A stretch of 64,000 nucleotides of DNA from Coffea arabica (lineage: Eukaryota; Streptophyta; Magnoliopsida; Gentianales; Rubiaceae), in contig NC_092312.1 of the NCBI RefSeq assembly GCF_036785885.1, positions 12,790,001 through 12,854,000 on the forward strand. The letters run 5' to 3'. A program made the translations under genes and the position numbers. Of the stretch, positions 21,618 through 34,416 are shown one piece after another; the first letter of the stretch is position 1; the number at the start of each line of letters is the position of its first letter. The notes under the pieces are model-generated. The model made no database searches and was not told the DNA's origin. It saw only the letters and a list, made by a program, of their open reading frames with translations.

Positions 21618-22686
21618 AAATATTATGCATTCGATTTGATATTCTTGCATGAAGGTAGGGGTGTGCATCGAATTCGAAATCGGTAATTCGGAAGCTTGAA
21701 TTCGAAATTTTTCAAAATTTTGGTATTTGATAATTCGACCTAATTCGATTTCGAATTCACCAATTCTGAATTCGAATTCGTTCCGAATTCAATTCGGAAT
21801 TCGGTAAATTCCGATTTCATCGAATTAGGAAAAATTTATATATTATTATATAATATAAAATTTATAATATAATGTTATATTATATAAATTTTATATAATA
21901 TTATATTGTATAAATTTTATATTACATGTATAAAAAATATAGTTATATATTAAAAATAAATTTGAAAAACTCCATTACCGAATTCGAACCAAATTCGAAA
22001 TATATGAATTCGGAAAACCCGAATTCGATTCCGATTTATCGATTTCGAAAATTCCGAATTCAATTTGAATTCGGTCGGTAAATCAAAATTTTTCGATTTT
22101 GCACACCCCTACATGAAGGTGTGAATACTCTTCACACAAATCAAATTTTAGTACGAAAGTCAAAATTGGTGATTTAATTAATTCTGTTGAATTTTGTGGA
22201 ATGTGTACTACAAATGAAAATGCACGATCTTTGCATGAATTGATTCGTTGGTTGAACAACCTATCGCCATTGTCCTGAAAATTAAGTACGTGCAAAATTT
22301 AAAATTAGTGTATTTTTTTTACATAGTTTATAAATAGCATTATAAAAAATAAACATATATCAAAAAATTCTACCTTCTTTTGTAATTTTCTGAGATAAGA
22401 AACGTCATAACCAAATACGAATCGTGCATGTCTGTTCTGTAGATTAAGATGCATGTTACTACTGGAATATTTGATTTGTACGTTAACATTATACCTGTTT
22501 GACAAATAAAATATTATATACAATACAGAAAAATTTGTTGAAATTAAAGGTACATGAAATTAATGACCTAACAACAGTGTCGACTGCATCATTACAATGC
22601 ATACATACTATTTTTGAAAAATGACCTTCACATAGTTGTCCACAATTTTTGCATAGCTCATAGAACATGTTTTCTCTGTTAATGTT
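21618..22686 (-). pseudogene. RPA large-subunit-like OB-fold gene fragment, interrupted by a hAT MITE
   Basis: Three minus-strand exons can be joined with consistent phase. Exon 22686-22568 encodes a zinc ribbon, CX2C-X12-CX2C (CKNCG ... CMHC). Exon 22494-22374 encodes an OB-fold-like stretch (YNVNVQIKYS ... FVFGYDVSYL). Exon 22274-21618 continues with FSFVVHIPQNS and then is split by the MITE at 21656-22111 within SHLHA. Introns are bounded by CAG and GT. This resembles the C-terminal ssDNA-binding domain of replication protein A subunit 1. RPA-like proteins are typical cargo of plant Helitrons, and this one lies upstream, on the same strand, of a Helitron-like 3' end. A further 5' exon may lie at about 22805-22915. 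No Rep/helicase gene was found. Host RPA-gene debris is the alternative. Confidence 0.55.
21656..22111. mobile_element. hAT-type MITE with 8-bp target duplication
   Basis: The element begins TAGGGGTGTGCA and ends TGCACACCCCTA, perfect terminal inverted repeats, and is flanked by CATGAAGG on both sides (21648-21655 and 22112-22119). The 8-bp duplication and TAGGGG ends point to the hAT superfamily. The 456-bp interior is AT-rich, full of GAATTCG motifs, roughly palindromic, and has no open frame. Confidence 0.9.
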
Positions 22687-24619
22687 CTGAATGTAAGCAA
22701 GTATTCGAAAATATTTAATCTAATAAGAATGAAAGAAAGTATAGATTATAATTATAAATTTAAAAAATTTGTGCAGTAATTAAATTAAATAGAGTAAGTT
22801 TACCGTATGCATGATTGTATATTCGGATATCCATATTCTCTTTAATTTTGCTATCAGCAATGCTTGTGATGTTGTAAAGTTGTTTGAACTCAACAACGTA
22901 ACTAACTTTCAAGTACATGTATCATTTTCAAACCTACAATTTTTTGAAATACATGTTGATAAGAGTATGGTACAACATTAAAAGTTTGATGTAGTGTTAC
23001 TGATGGAACTCATCAACTGCGCAGGTATGGAGCAAAATCTAAATTGTAATTGATATACAATTTGCTAGCTCTAATTGTACAAAGTAATGGTCCTGCATAG
23101 TATGGTTATATTCGTTAAAAAACTATTCAAATTGTATAGAGTATAAGTAAAAGTATTTGATTTATCTCTGAAATTTCGTACGCAAATACCACATGCTAGT
23201 AAAATATTAAATTTTATAGCAGACTGATATTATAGAATTTGTAGTATATTCAATAACTTGATACTCAAATCACCGATGATGCAAAGTTTGTCTAAATAAG
23301 CTTTACAGTGTCCTAACTCTTTGCAAAAAAAAAAAAAAAGGCTAAATAGTCCTAATTGGCATCGCAAGTTACGGCAATGTGCCAGTGGCATCTAGACCTA
23401 ATTGTTTTTTGGTCAAAATCTGGTCCTAATTGGTTTTGCTGTTTCTTGATCATGTTGTATGCTTCCGAATTAAAATTATATTAAAATAGTATATGAATGA
23501 GCATTTGTCTTTAATGAAGGAGTAAAAAGGATTTAAAACATAAATAACAAACTACAAACGGTTTATGAAGTTGATTATGGGAAAGTTTTAAATTTTAAAT
23601 TTGATTGGCGATAGGGTTGGTTATAACCCACTACTTTTTATGTATTAAAATAAATACAAAAATCTAAAAAAAAGAATGAAAAGTTTGGAAGTCATTGAGA
23701 AAGTCTCTGCTAAAAATCTCTTCTGCAATACATATAGATATAGATAGCCGAATGCAAAAGTCAAATAGGTTAACTTTTTAATTGCAAAATCAACTACAGC
23801 TCTTTATAAGCACCCTTAGGCAGCTCTCACCTAAGGCCAGATGAATTAAAAACAACCGTTTTGGTGATTGGGGGAGGGGAATAATTATAGAACCAAAAAA
23901 TTATAACAAAATACTATAGGACATATATTTGATAAAACCAACTGATATGAAGAGACAATTTACACACATATAATTATGCCTGAGAGAAAGAACAATAAAT
24001 ATCAAGAATAATATATTAATTACATACTAAACTATGAAAGTTATCAAATTTCACTTTTCTCAACTGATACAATAATAAGAATCTCTATTTATAAACCTTG
24101 TGACTTATAAACAAATCTTACAATCATAAGAAATTTCCTAATAAAATTCCATTGAAACCTCATGGTCTTTCCTTAATTAACAGTGAACTCTCTCTCTTTT
24201 TTTTAACAATTTTTATCTATTTATTTAAATTATATATCCATTTTTTTAACTACATAAAGTATCTTAGTTTGGTATATGCAAAGTAATTGATATATTGGTA
24301 AACTGTTTAAAAATGAATTTTCACTCAACGAATTTGTTTAATTCATTTGTACAAGAAAATTTCGCAAAATATTCTAAGAATTATCAGCAAAACTGTTATT
24401 TCAAATTAAATAGATGACCAAAAAAAAGCAATTTCTAAATAATATCACGACAAGAAGTTGACCAGCTTTGTTCAACGCAGTGGATTTTTTTTTTTTTTTT
24501 ATATATATATATATTTTTTTACCCTAAAGTAACATCTTGGGACATCTTCCTGCGTGGCGGACTAGAGTTGAAAGGGCGAAAGAATTCAATTGTGGAGCAA
24601 AGGAGCGGGAGTGATCACC
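22687..24619. other. Intergenic AT-rich DNA
   Basis: No convincing gene is seen. The first 250 bp may hold one more exon of the RPA-like fragment. There is an A-run near 23325, a T-run followed by short (AT)n at about 24486-24515, and the promoter and 5' UTR of the cystatin-related gene at the end. No copy of the array unit's other edge was found, so the 5' end of the RPA-bearing element stays undefined. Confidence 0.5.
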
Positions 24620-25492
24620 ATGGCTGAAGATGAGCAACTTTCCAAAAATCAAATAGATGGTGATGCAGAAGAAGATGCGGAAAATTGTTCCCAGTGGCGT
24701 CTAGAAAAGAAGCAGAAGCTTGACGATGAGAGTGATGAGACCGAGGATTTGGACGAGGACGAGGATGATGAGGAGGAGGTGCATGTATCAGAAGAAGATG
24801 ATGGTTCCGATTATTCCATGGAAGAGTTCACGATTTCTGACAAGAAATTTGAGATATTGAAGCCTGATTACTGCCCTGAAGGGGTTGAAGAGATCGATGA
24901 AGATGTATGGATCAAGTATCTCAAAGAGATTAGTGAGAGCGAGGTAGGTATATCATATATGTGTTCCATTCCTTTGCATTTGTGATAATCGGATTAATTT
25001 TATTTGGATGATGGTGCTTTTGTTCACAGGGTTTCGATATTTACCATTATCCGGGTATGTGCTTGATGGCTCGATATCATCCCATTGATATTGAGAAGTA
25101 TCCATTAGAACTCGAAGAACTAATTGATTTCTCGAATGCTGCGCTTCTTGATTTCAACCAGAAGGAAGTATGTATCTCTTCAAATTTTTTTTTTTTTTTT
25201 TGTCCATTTCGTTCAATAGTTCTGCATCTGCCTCTGGGTCAAGCGAATCTAGGAACCTTAATTTAATTCCTTCCAGGGCACAAAGTACAAGTTGGAAAAG
25301 GTTGAGAAGGCAAACAGACAACTTGCTGGTCCTGGCTGCAACTATTACATAACTTTCCAAGCCAAAGATTCTGTTGCTGATGCTTTCAAAACCTTCCAAG
25401 CTTTAGTATGGTGGGGCATAGTTGGGTCTGGTTCAGAATCCTCCGCAGCAGTTGTGAAATTCTGCAGGCTGAAAGCGGCTGCTGCAACTTGA
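24620..25492 (+). CDS. Cystatin-related (cystatin/monellin superfamily) protein
   Basis: Three exons, 24620-24943, 25030-25167 and 25277-25492, all joined in phase 0, give 225 residues. I chose ATG 24620 because it has an ideal context (ACCATGGC); the in-frame extension upstream starts only with TTG. The N-terminal half is highly acidic, with runs of Glu/Asp around residues 30-65. The C-terminal half matches the plant cystatin-related family: FNQKEGTKYKLEKV, then a YYITFQAKD strand, then FQALVWWG and VKFCRLK near the end. The canonical phytocystatin LARFAV and QxVxG motifs are not evident, so protease inhibition should not be assumed. Arabidopsis relatives are uncharacterised cystatin-like proteins. 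There is no signal peptide, so a cytosolic or nuclear location is likely. The 3' UTR follows 25492. Confidence 0.82.
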
Positions 25493-27050
25493 TTCAATCT
25501 CATTGGGTTTTCTGGTATTGGTTTTGAATTTTAACGAGTTATTAATGTAGGAATGAAAATTTGGAAATTGGGTTAAAAAAAACTAGCATGATCTGTACTG
25601 TCTTTTAGTTTCTGGTTCTTCAGTCATCAGATGATAAATTATGATGGTCCTTCCAAGTTCAGCGTGATATCCATCAAGTGTCTAATTGTGAAGCTTGAGA
25701 ACGGAAACTGATCTATATTTATAATTGTTTAAAAGTTACAAGGCTGAGGCTTCAATAAGCAAGACCACACGAGACAGGCTGATGATGGTGCTTTGGTACT
25801 GGCCCTGTGACATAAGAATTTCTAAAAGTTTGGAGATGGACCATCTTTTACTTTATATATATCAAATAAATCGCATAGAGTGGAATTTTTCTACTAACAT
25901 TCGACATTTTAGGTTGAATTCCATGAGATTTTGGCATCGCGAATTCTTGTTTCTTTTACGTAATTATGTTGAAATCTAGAGGATGTTTAAAACACTGTAC
26001 AGGAGATTAGCCCAAAAAATTTTGTAAATAAAAAGGATTTGAAAGTACAATCTTTTTCAAAGAAGAAGAGAATGCGCCGTAGTTCTCAATTTATATGAGC
26101 CAACTTAAGTATGTACACTGGAATAGCCAACGAACAGCTCTTCGTTTCACCAAAGTGATGGCTCAATGTACCATCTCTTCGTTTAATCACGCTAGAGGAA
26201 CTTGCCAATGAATACTGGTTGTTCTCCCTTTTATTTTACTGCTCCTGAAGAACAACTCTTCGATTAGTTTAATCGAGCTAGAGAAATTTGCCAGAGCAAT
26301 AATGAAATTAATGTTAAAATGGGTGACAACAATAATAGCATATGGTAGGGCGGGGAGGTATGGAATTCGAAACCTCTCGTTCGTATTAAAAATTTTTTCT
26401 TTAAAAAAAAAAAATCATGGCCGTATGGTAATATTAAGGAAATCTCAATCAATAAAACACATCTGGTATTATGGTTATTATTCCTAATGACCATTTCTTC
26501 CAATTCACCTCAGTGGGATTTTGTCCATTTCTAACTTCAGATATTTCTAACGTTGGTGCAACAATAAGAAGTTTTAATAATTTATATTCGTTGTTTACTT
26601 GAAAAGACACGAAAGAAAAAACGGACAGAAAAGAACCATCTGTAGCAAAAATTTTGATGATGGAACTAAAATTGTAAAGTAACATATTGGATGCATTTAG
26701 ATATGTCATCAATCAAAATTTATATAATATACGTGTATCGTGAACACGTCTTTAAAATTATTTATTTTATCTTCTCAATTACTTTTTTTAATCTCGTATG
26801 CATGATCGTCACGTGACAAAACTTACTTCAAAATTTATTCCGAATTATATCCTATCCAGATTTCTGAAACTAAAAGATGTTAGCAAATGACAAACTCATA
26901 TTTTCTCTACTTTGACTACATTTTGTGGCAGCAAAGTTGTCGTTATATTCTGTCATGGTATTGCCACGCCACCAGTCCTGCAGTCAACAGCAAGCAAAGC
27001 ACAAAAGGAGGCGGTGGTGAAATACGCGAGTAAGCAACGAGCAAGTAAAT
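25493..27050. other. Intergenic region
   Basis: It holds the 3' UTR of the cystatin-related gene and then AT-rich DNA without convincing coding sequence. Several short open frames lack family signatures. The last ~100 bp are the promoter of the next gene. Confidence 0.5.
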
Positions 27051-27058
27051 TATAAATA
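27051..27058 (+). promoter_or_regulatory. TATA box of the small membrane protein gene
   Basis: TATAAATA lies 76-83 bp before the ATG at 27134, a normal distance for a short plant leader. Confidence 0.6.
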
Positions 27059-27133
27059 CCGCTGCATTCGACAGAAATAGATTTTCTCAAAATTCCCCAT
27101 TGTTTTCAGCTTTAGCCCTTCAAAGTTTCCACC

Positions 27134-27490
27134 ATGACGGACCACCACGAGACGCGAGACGGAAAACCCAACAAAAACCTTCCTCATCCTTCTTCAGAGA
27201 AATTCCCAGTTGGATCCTCTGATAGCGGGTTCTCTTCCGGGCCAAAGTACCCGAACCCACCTGAGACGACTAACCCGGACCCGGCCACTCTCAGGGAGCA
27301 GTGGAGGTATGCTACTAGGCAGTACAGTAGATGGTATTCTCAAGCTTGGGGCACTGCTATACTTGCGGGTCTGTCTTTCTTTGCTCTTGGTTGGATAATT
27401 AAGGGTTCTAATCCTTTGCCTTCTTTCAAGAGCGAAAATGTGGAAAAGAAAGATGATAAGAATAGCTCTGAGCAGGCTAAGCAAGGTTAA
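27134..27490 (+). CDS. Small single-pass membrane protein, plant-conserved type
   Basis: A single-exon frame encodes 118 residues with a good start context (CACCATGACG). The N-terminal half is hydrophilic and Pro/Ser-rich. REQWRYATRQYSRWYSQAWG precedes one hydrophobic helix (AILAGLSFFALGWII, about residues 76-90), and a charged Lys/Glu tail follows. I recognise no named family. The aromatic, positively charged block before the helix suggests a small organellar or endomembrane subunit, but that is inference. A TATA box at 27051 and clear codon bias contrasting with the flanks support a real gene. A 3' UTR intron is possible just after the stop. Confidence 0.75.
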   Translation: MTDHHETRDGKPNKNLPHPSSEKFPVGSSDSGFSSGPKYPNPPETTNPDPATLREQWRYATRQYSRWYSQAWGTAILAGLSFFALGWIIKGSNPLPSFKSENVEKKDDKNSSEQAKQG

Positions 27491-29358
27491 TTGAATGGTG
27501 ATTTTGGTTCGAGGTTAGTCTTTAAGTTCTTGAATTTTTTTTCTAATTGGCGATTGAATTATTTTACCCGTTTGATTATTATGGGTTCATTGCAGCAATT
27601 GTATTTTTTTTTCGTGTTATCTTGCTCAACTTGTACCTTTTTTATGATAAAGTGAGGTAATCCAGTGGTAAATTTGATTCATGGTTATTTGCGAGTTCTT
27701 GAACTTGATTGCTGTTAATTGAGGTGATTAAGCAGTTTAATTGTTCCTGAATTCTGGGTTTTTATCACAGAATTTTTATATTCTCATGTTATGTTGCACG
27801 ATTTGTTCTTGTGACAAGGTTGATCAAAGGTGAATTTGTGTTAGGCTTACTGTAGATACTTGAACTCTTCGGCATAGTAATTGAGGTTTTAAGGCTGATT
27901 GATGGTTATCAATTTCTGGGATAGTTGCAGAATTTTTTGCAAATTTTCGCGTTATGATTCCTTCTCTGTCTCTGTTTGTCTGAAAGCGGCACTGTTATGG
28001 AGGTGAAACTAGGTTAGGAGGTGATTGAATTCGAGATTTAGTCCAGTATTAGGACTTTGCGCTTCTCCTTTTGAGTGCCTATGCCCATTGATAGCAGTGC
28101 TAATGTAGGTATGTCTAGAGTTATACTAATTGAGGTAAGCCTATAGCCTGCTGATGTAGTTAAATTATTTTTAGTAGTTTTAGTTTGGAAACTATTTGTT
28201 AGTTGTTCTTGAGCTCACTGAAATAACAAATGTGATGGTTAATTATGTAAATTTGGACTTTTTAAAACCTATTTTGGTATGTAATGGTCTCTCTATTGGT
28301 CTTCATTTTAATGGAAACTAGAACATTCTTAAGAACAAGAAGAAGTCTGGCTGAGTTGGCTATGTACTTGCAGATTCACACAATGGTACAATCCTTAATA
28401 TCTCAGAGTAGGAGGTTTAAATTGCTAATCAACAATGGATGATAAAGTGTGTAAAAGTTGAGATGGGCTATAGGATTATGGAGAGAATAGATTTGGCATG
28501 TTCTATTACGTGTATGAGTAAGTGGGATGGATTAGTGAGAATGAAGTTCTATTCTCATGATAGCATCCTCGTTGTGCAAATATGATGGTTTTGTGACTGA
28601 TAATTTTTGTGAAGTCCTTGATTGCAATTATTCTATGGCTCAAGAAATCTTGTAAGTGGTGGTACATATTTGGTGTAAACTGTGTAGTTTTTAGTCTGCA
28701 ATGCTTAAGACATTTCCAGAATAGAAATGGAAATGATCAAGCTAAAAGCGTAATTTAATGCATCCATGTTATTTCACCAGTAACAGGTCATACTACCTCA
28801 TTTTCTACTTGTACAAAAGGGTGAGTTCAGTAGTCCTACGTAGGAGGTGCTGGAAGTTCAATTTTTAAAAAATGTGAAATTTTGCTTATTCCTATCTGAC
28901 ATCATATGCAATCTGTATTGCGTTATTGAAGAAACAACGCGAGGGGATTCTTTCAAAATTCGATCTGTATCACCATTTTTCTAAATCATTTGGTGGTTTG
29001 TCCATTGTCTTTCCTTTCAGTTGCTGTACAGAACATGGGTAATCAGTTCGTGCTAGGTAATCAAGCTTGTATAGCATAGTGGAGCAGTCCTGGTAAACTA
29101 GATGGTGAAGAAACAAGCAGATTTGAAATGGCATGTTGAAAATTGCATTTTTTCTTAATGAAAAAAATGAAAGACAGAAAAAATTCTACTTCTGCTTCAA
29201 GAAAATCTGTGGGTGAAAAAGTAAGCATGGGAAATAGAAACATATTTACAGTGCTTCCTCATATTTGTTTCAGATACTGATTAACTCTCAAATTCCAAAC
29301 AAACATCTCTCAGCTCTGGAGCAATAGCCTCAATATGTTACTTTCTGGCACACTAAAG

Positions 29359-29395
<37 letters not shown>

Positions 29396-30965
29396 TTTTC
29401 ATGACTACTGACTAATCTAGAGTTGGTATTAACCAAGGGCATAACTGTAGGCAGCAGGTGCCCTGTAAGTGAGAAGCACAGAACACATGCTCATCTGTAA
29501 ATTCATCCAATATACTTGTATGACACAAGTATTTTGCCTTTGTATCGGTGCCCTGCCAGTTTTAGTCTCTCTCTCTTCCTCCCAGCTCTACAGCCATTTA
29601 TAAAATAAGTTCTTGATATTAACTACATTGGAAAATGTACGCCATACAGCCTTCGGATTTCATATCAGAAATGTTTCAATGTTTGATATGAATATTAGCA
29701 TTAACTAGTTTGGGCTGTGAAACTAGTAAATGGCTGCATTTATGGCCACAGGTTACATGAGTGGGAGAACAATAAACTGTCGGATGGCTTAGTTGTACAG
29801 CTAACTGTCTTATTTGACAAGTACATACTACTTTACCTCTTCTTTGTTGTTTTTCCCTTATAATATCTGGAAATATTACCTTACCGTGTATGTGATCACT
29901 CGGTATAATTTCTTTGAGATCCTAAATGAGGAAATGACCAATGCAATAGGTATAATAGGTGGCGGAGAACTTGTTTGGTTTATTGAGAGAAGTTCGTCTA
30001 TTCCTCTTACAGTACTTAATTTTGAACTATAGATAAATCCTATACTTGCTTTTATTTGACGTTATTTTATACGTAGTTGATGCCAAAAGTTAACAGCTTC
30101 GTTACTTTGTTTTTCTCAGATAATCCGTAGCAACGTCTTGAAAGTGGATGTAAAATGGGGATTTTATGTTTCCCAGCTTCACTAGGTTGCTTCTTGAGTA
30201 ATAGAGCAAGTAACTACAGGAAAAAATATGTGGAGAAAGCAACAAAAAGGAAGATGAGGCATGCGACCTTGAAGTTACATGTACCAACAACGTACTCTGT
30301 TTTCAAACATCTGGGTGTTCTTGAATGGACTAGTAACGTCTTTGTTGACGTCTGTGGAATTTGTATAATGTATTTTGAGTTAGCGTACCTGCTACAACTC
30401 TCAGTTTCTCGCAAGAATGTAATCTGGATAGAATTTGAAAAAGGCATCTTTCTACTCGTGAAATCTGTGTAAAGTTTCAAGTGGATATATAACAGTGCAA
30501 TCTTTTCCCTTCCCTCTCAAGTACATCCCTCCTCTTTTGTCCTCAATGCACAAATAGAAGTAGGACTCCATTATACCCAAGTTTCCTCTTAATTAGGGGA
30601 TGGCAATTCTTTCTCAAGTCATTCATTGACATCAGAAGAATTTAATTTACTGCTTACTCAGCTGTAAAATTCGATGCGCGTAGCTTGCTGGAACAAGGAA
30701 TAAAATAACTAGAACAACTATGAATCTCTGTCAGAATCTTGATTCTTACATCTTCTCATTGCGCTCTCCTTTTCTGTCGGGTAAAAAGAAACTAGCTCTC
30801 TCCTGGCTAACATGGTATCGTATAGCTGAAAAAAACAAAAAAACTAAAACTAGCGGTGATGGTTGCAGCATTTTTTGGCATGGTACAAACCTCCTATTCG
30901 CGTATGGATATAGCAGTAGTTCTGCAGTAAAAGTCTCCACAACATGAGAGCATTTTCTTCACTCT
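27491..30965. other. Long non-coding stretch between convergent genes
   Basis: This 3.5 kb contains the 3' UTRs of the membrane-protein gene and the RAB gene. A (TC)15 microsatellite lies at 29363-29392. A 105-residue frame at 30155-30472 has no recognisable signature and a shadow frame opposite, so I do not call it a gene. Confidence 0.5.
29363..29392. repeat. (TC)15 microsatellite
   Basis: Thirty bases of uninterrupted TC dinucleotide. Confidence 0.95.
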
Positions 30966-32338
30966 TTAACCAGAACAACAACCAGCTTTCTTGACAGCTG
31001 ATACATCATCTTTCGTTCCAATGTTTATAGTTTGTCCTCTAGGCAAAGCTGCAGGATCATCTCCAATGTCAAGAGCCTTTCTGCTAACAACATGGTAGAT
31101 TTGTGTCAGCACTTCCGTGAAGGCATTTTCAACATTAAGGGCCTCAAGAGCTGAAGTTTCCATGAAGAAGGTCTTCTCCCTCTCTGCAAAAGCTGTTGCA
31201 TCTCCAGTAGGAACAGCTCGCAGGTGACGTAGGTCTGCCTTGTTTCCAACGAGCATGATCACAATGTTCACGTCTGTATGATCCCGAAGCTCCTTAAGCC
31301 ATCTCTCCACATTTTCGAATGTCACATGACGAGTAACATCATAGACAATTAGAGCACCAACAGCTCCTCGATAGTATGCACTTGTGATGGCACGATACCT
31401 TGAGCAGAGAAACATATGATGTTAAATGCATTTCAGACAGTGTTTGAACCTTGTACTTCAGTGTAGAGATTAGAGATGAAATTAGTCCCCATTATTTTCA
31501 ACACATTATGGAAAACAGTAAGCAAACTGTTGTGTTTTAGTATCAATTATGCAGTTGACTGTTGTTATTACAATCGTCCGTTGATCATATATTTTGTACT
31601 TCAGGAGCCTATAAATTACAATCTGAAAATCCACAAAGCTTCACGATAAAAAAAAAGGAGCCTATAAATCCGTTCTCACTTTATGCAAGAGCAAAGAACA
31701 TTGCATAATACTACTATGGAACGGTAATCAATCAATCTAGAGACGATAATTCTGGTTGCACATATCTTAATGAGAGGAAAAGGGTTGAGGAAGCACAATT
31801 TCAAAATGCCACTTTGTATGGCCATAGGCACATTCAACATCAACCAAATCCTCAGAAGAAATTTCTATCAATTTCCTCATCTCTCATTTTATCTTTTCTG
31901 TTGATTTTATGGTTTCTTACATTTAGCCAGCATAAATGCATAATTTCGTGCATGATCAGCAGCAAAGAGAAGCTTGCAAATTAATTTACACATGTACATA
32001 CATCCACGTTAATTCTACACGAAATTCATTTGCAATATTTGTACATAATGGACACAAAGGAAAGAGAAATAATATACTAAGACGGAGGAGGTAAATTGAG
32101 GGTGGGGAGTTGCGTACCTTTCTTGGCCGGCAGTGTCCCAAATCTGAGCCTTAACGATTTTGTCATCAACCTGAATGCTGCGGGTGGCAAACTCAACGCC
32201 AATGGTGGACTTGGATTCTTGACTAAATTCATTGCGGGTGAAACGAGACAAGAGGTTCGATTTTCCGACACCTGAGTCCCCTATTAGCACCACCTTGAAT
32301 AGGTAATCATAATCTTCATCAGCCCTATATGCCCCCAT
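30966..32338 (-). CDS. RABA1: Rab11-type small GTPase, RABA1 subfamily
   Basis: Two exons, 32338-32118 and 31398-30966, joined inside the Arg codon of GQERY, give 217 residues, the usual RABA1 length. All GTPase motifs are present: P-loop GDSGVGKS, effector region [24 protein letters not shown] and ETSAL. The C-terminus ends CCSG, a double-cysteine geranylgeranylation signal. RABA1 proteins cycle between GDP and GTP forms on trans-Golgi/recycling endosomes and direct secretion to the plasma membrane and cell plate. The sequence around [14 protein letters not shown] and the C-terminus is closest to RABA1f-type members, but the letter is uncertain. The single intron (about 720 bp) at this position is normal for RABA genes. 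It is transcribed towards the membrane-protein gene. Confidence 0.95.
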
Positions 32339-34080
32339 TTCTTGCTATGTTTTTTTTTTCTTTTTTTAATGATTGATCTCGAAGTTAGTTAGAGAAGGAG
32401 AGCAAAGAGAGCTGGGAAAACAAACAAGGCAAAATATTGTTGGCTGATTTGATGATTCGATTGATGGCAAAATGGCAACGGTACAAAAGAATTTCCCTCC
32501 GCATATTGAGGAGGGAAGGAGAAGAGAGGTGAGGAAAGAAAGAGAGACTTGGACCGATTTTTTTTTTTTTTTTTTTTGTAATTTATGGTATGATGGTTGT
32601 TTTAACTTTTGATTTTAGTTACCTCTTTATCATCTGGGGATTAGGATGTCTAAGAGGATTTGTACTTACCTCTTAATAGTTGTGAATTTATTCAAAATCA
32701 AGTTCGTGCGCGATTAGTGCAGATATTAGAATGAAGTTATTTTTGAATGAAAAAAAAAAATTCGGTCACAACTTATTTCTTAGCTAGTTTGATACTTTGA
32801 CCCACAATTGTAAGTTTTTTTTTTTTTTTTGGAAAGAATGAATTTGATTTTATCTACACTTTCCAAGCACTAATTAACCTGCCATCACCTCAGCCTGTTA
32901 AATTTCTCCACCCAATCAATCTACATTTGAGAAATAAATCTGGACTTCAGGGAAAAAAAAAATATCTGGACTTTAGAAAGTGCACCATAAATCTTGCACG
33001 CTAAAAAGGCATAATACTTCTCCTAATCAGTTTATCTGTTTGTGTCTGTTCAGTCATGGAGTAATGAGTTCCTCGTCTTACGATTCCATTTCCAGCTGCG
33101 GTTTCTCTTTTCTACTCATGTCAGGAAATCAATCACTTGTCTCATCTCAAATCTCTTAGTTCCTTTCCGGCCCATATCTCCATCACTGTTTGTTGTTGAC
33201 AAATACTGAGCCGCAACAATCACCGGTACCATATTTTCCACAAGCGCTTGTCAACAAAAAGTTTATCATGTATGCACTTTCATTTGTAAAACATCTGTCA
33301 ACGAATTGACAACCATCATAAGAGTTGTAAATTCTCAAAGCACAGTCTAACCAGCTGCAGGATCTCAGAATTGGAACTGCTATTACCACCCTCTTATATG
33401 TCAATGATAATTAATATTAAATTTTACTTTTAATTGCAATAACAACCACCTTGTGCTCTGTTTTTGAAATAAAATAGACTCTGTGTGGATTAGGTATTTT
33501 TAGGAGGGACGGATGGACAAGGGAAAGAAGGAGGATAAGGAAAAGGAAAAGAGAGGATGAGGGAAAAGGAGGAGGAGGGGAAAAAGAGAAGAGGAAAATG
33601 GAGGAGAGGATGGTTGTTAGTGGTGGTAAGTGGAAGAAAAAAGAAATTTAGGGTTTATTTTATTTTATTTTTTAGTATATTTGAGATTGCATGTTTTTGG
33701 ACTTATTTTTAAAGTTTGTTACTAGTGATCCTCCAAACAAAAACAGTTTGTGGGAAAAATAACAAACCCAAACAAAATAATAATATATGTGTTAAGTTGG
33801 TTTTACGTAGATTACTAGTTACTTGTTTTTTCCTTTCATTTGATCTACTTGAACAAATTGGCATGCCATTCCGTTGTGTCCATTTCTATTTTATCAATGA
33901 AATGTTCAAAAAAGCTTACAAAAAGAAAAATATTAACTAATTTAAATTTAAATTTGAAATTTAAACTTTGATATATATCATATATTCAATCGTAATAGTA
34001 TATATACTGTTAGCATATATAAGATTTACACAAAAAATATATATGTGAGTCACTCCTTAAAAAATCAAAGCAAATGCAGT
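32339..34080. other. Intergenic region with RAB promoter and polypurine tract
   Basis: The first few hundred bases are the 5' UTR and promoter of the RAB gene, including a T-run at about 32559-32577. A polypurine tract lies at about 33510-33620, related to the right part of the region at 58760-59110. No gene is seen. Confidence 0.5.
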
Positions 34081-34194
34081 TACCAAATTGGGATAATTTG
34101 AAAAATCTCCCCTGAGATTTTTGAAAGTTGCCCTGACCACTCTCGAGATTTCAAAAATTTTAAAGACCTCCTCTGTCATAAAATTGGATCCAAT

Positions 34195-34364
34195 TAAGGG
34201 TGGTAATTGGGTCGGGTGCCCGCGGGTGCCCACCCCGCGGGGGTAGAAATGGGGCGGGGCGGGGCGGGGGCGGGGATGGGGGCGAAATATTTACCCCCGC
34301 CTTAAAACGGGGCGGGCGATGGGGCAACGTACACCTGCCCCATTTCCCGCCCCGTCCCCCGCAT

Positions 34365-34416
<52 letters not shown>

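Noticed and set aside
23323-23340. Direct A-run repeats as CRISPR-like or array structures
   Set aside because: Plant nuclear DNA; only homopolymers, no spaced repeats.
30155-30472. 105-residue frame between the membrane-protein and RAB genes
   Set aside because: Composition is AT-driven, an open frame exists opposite, and there is no family signature.
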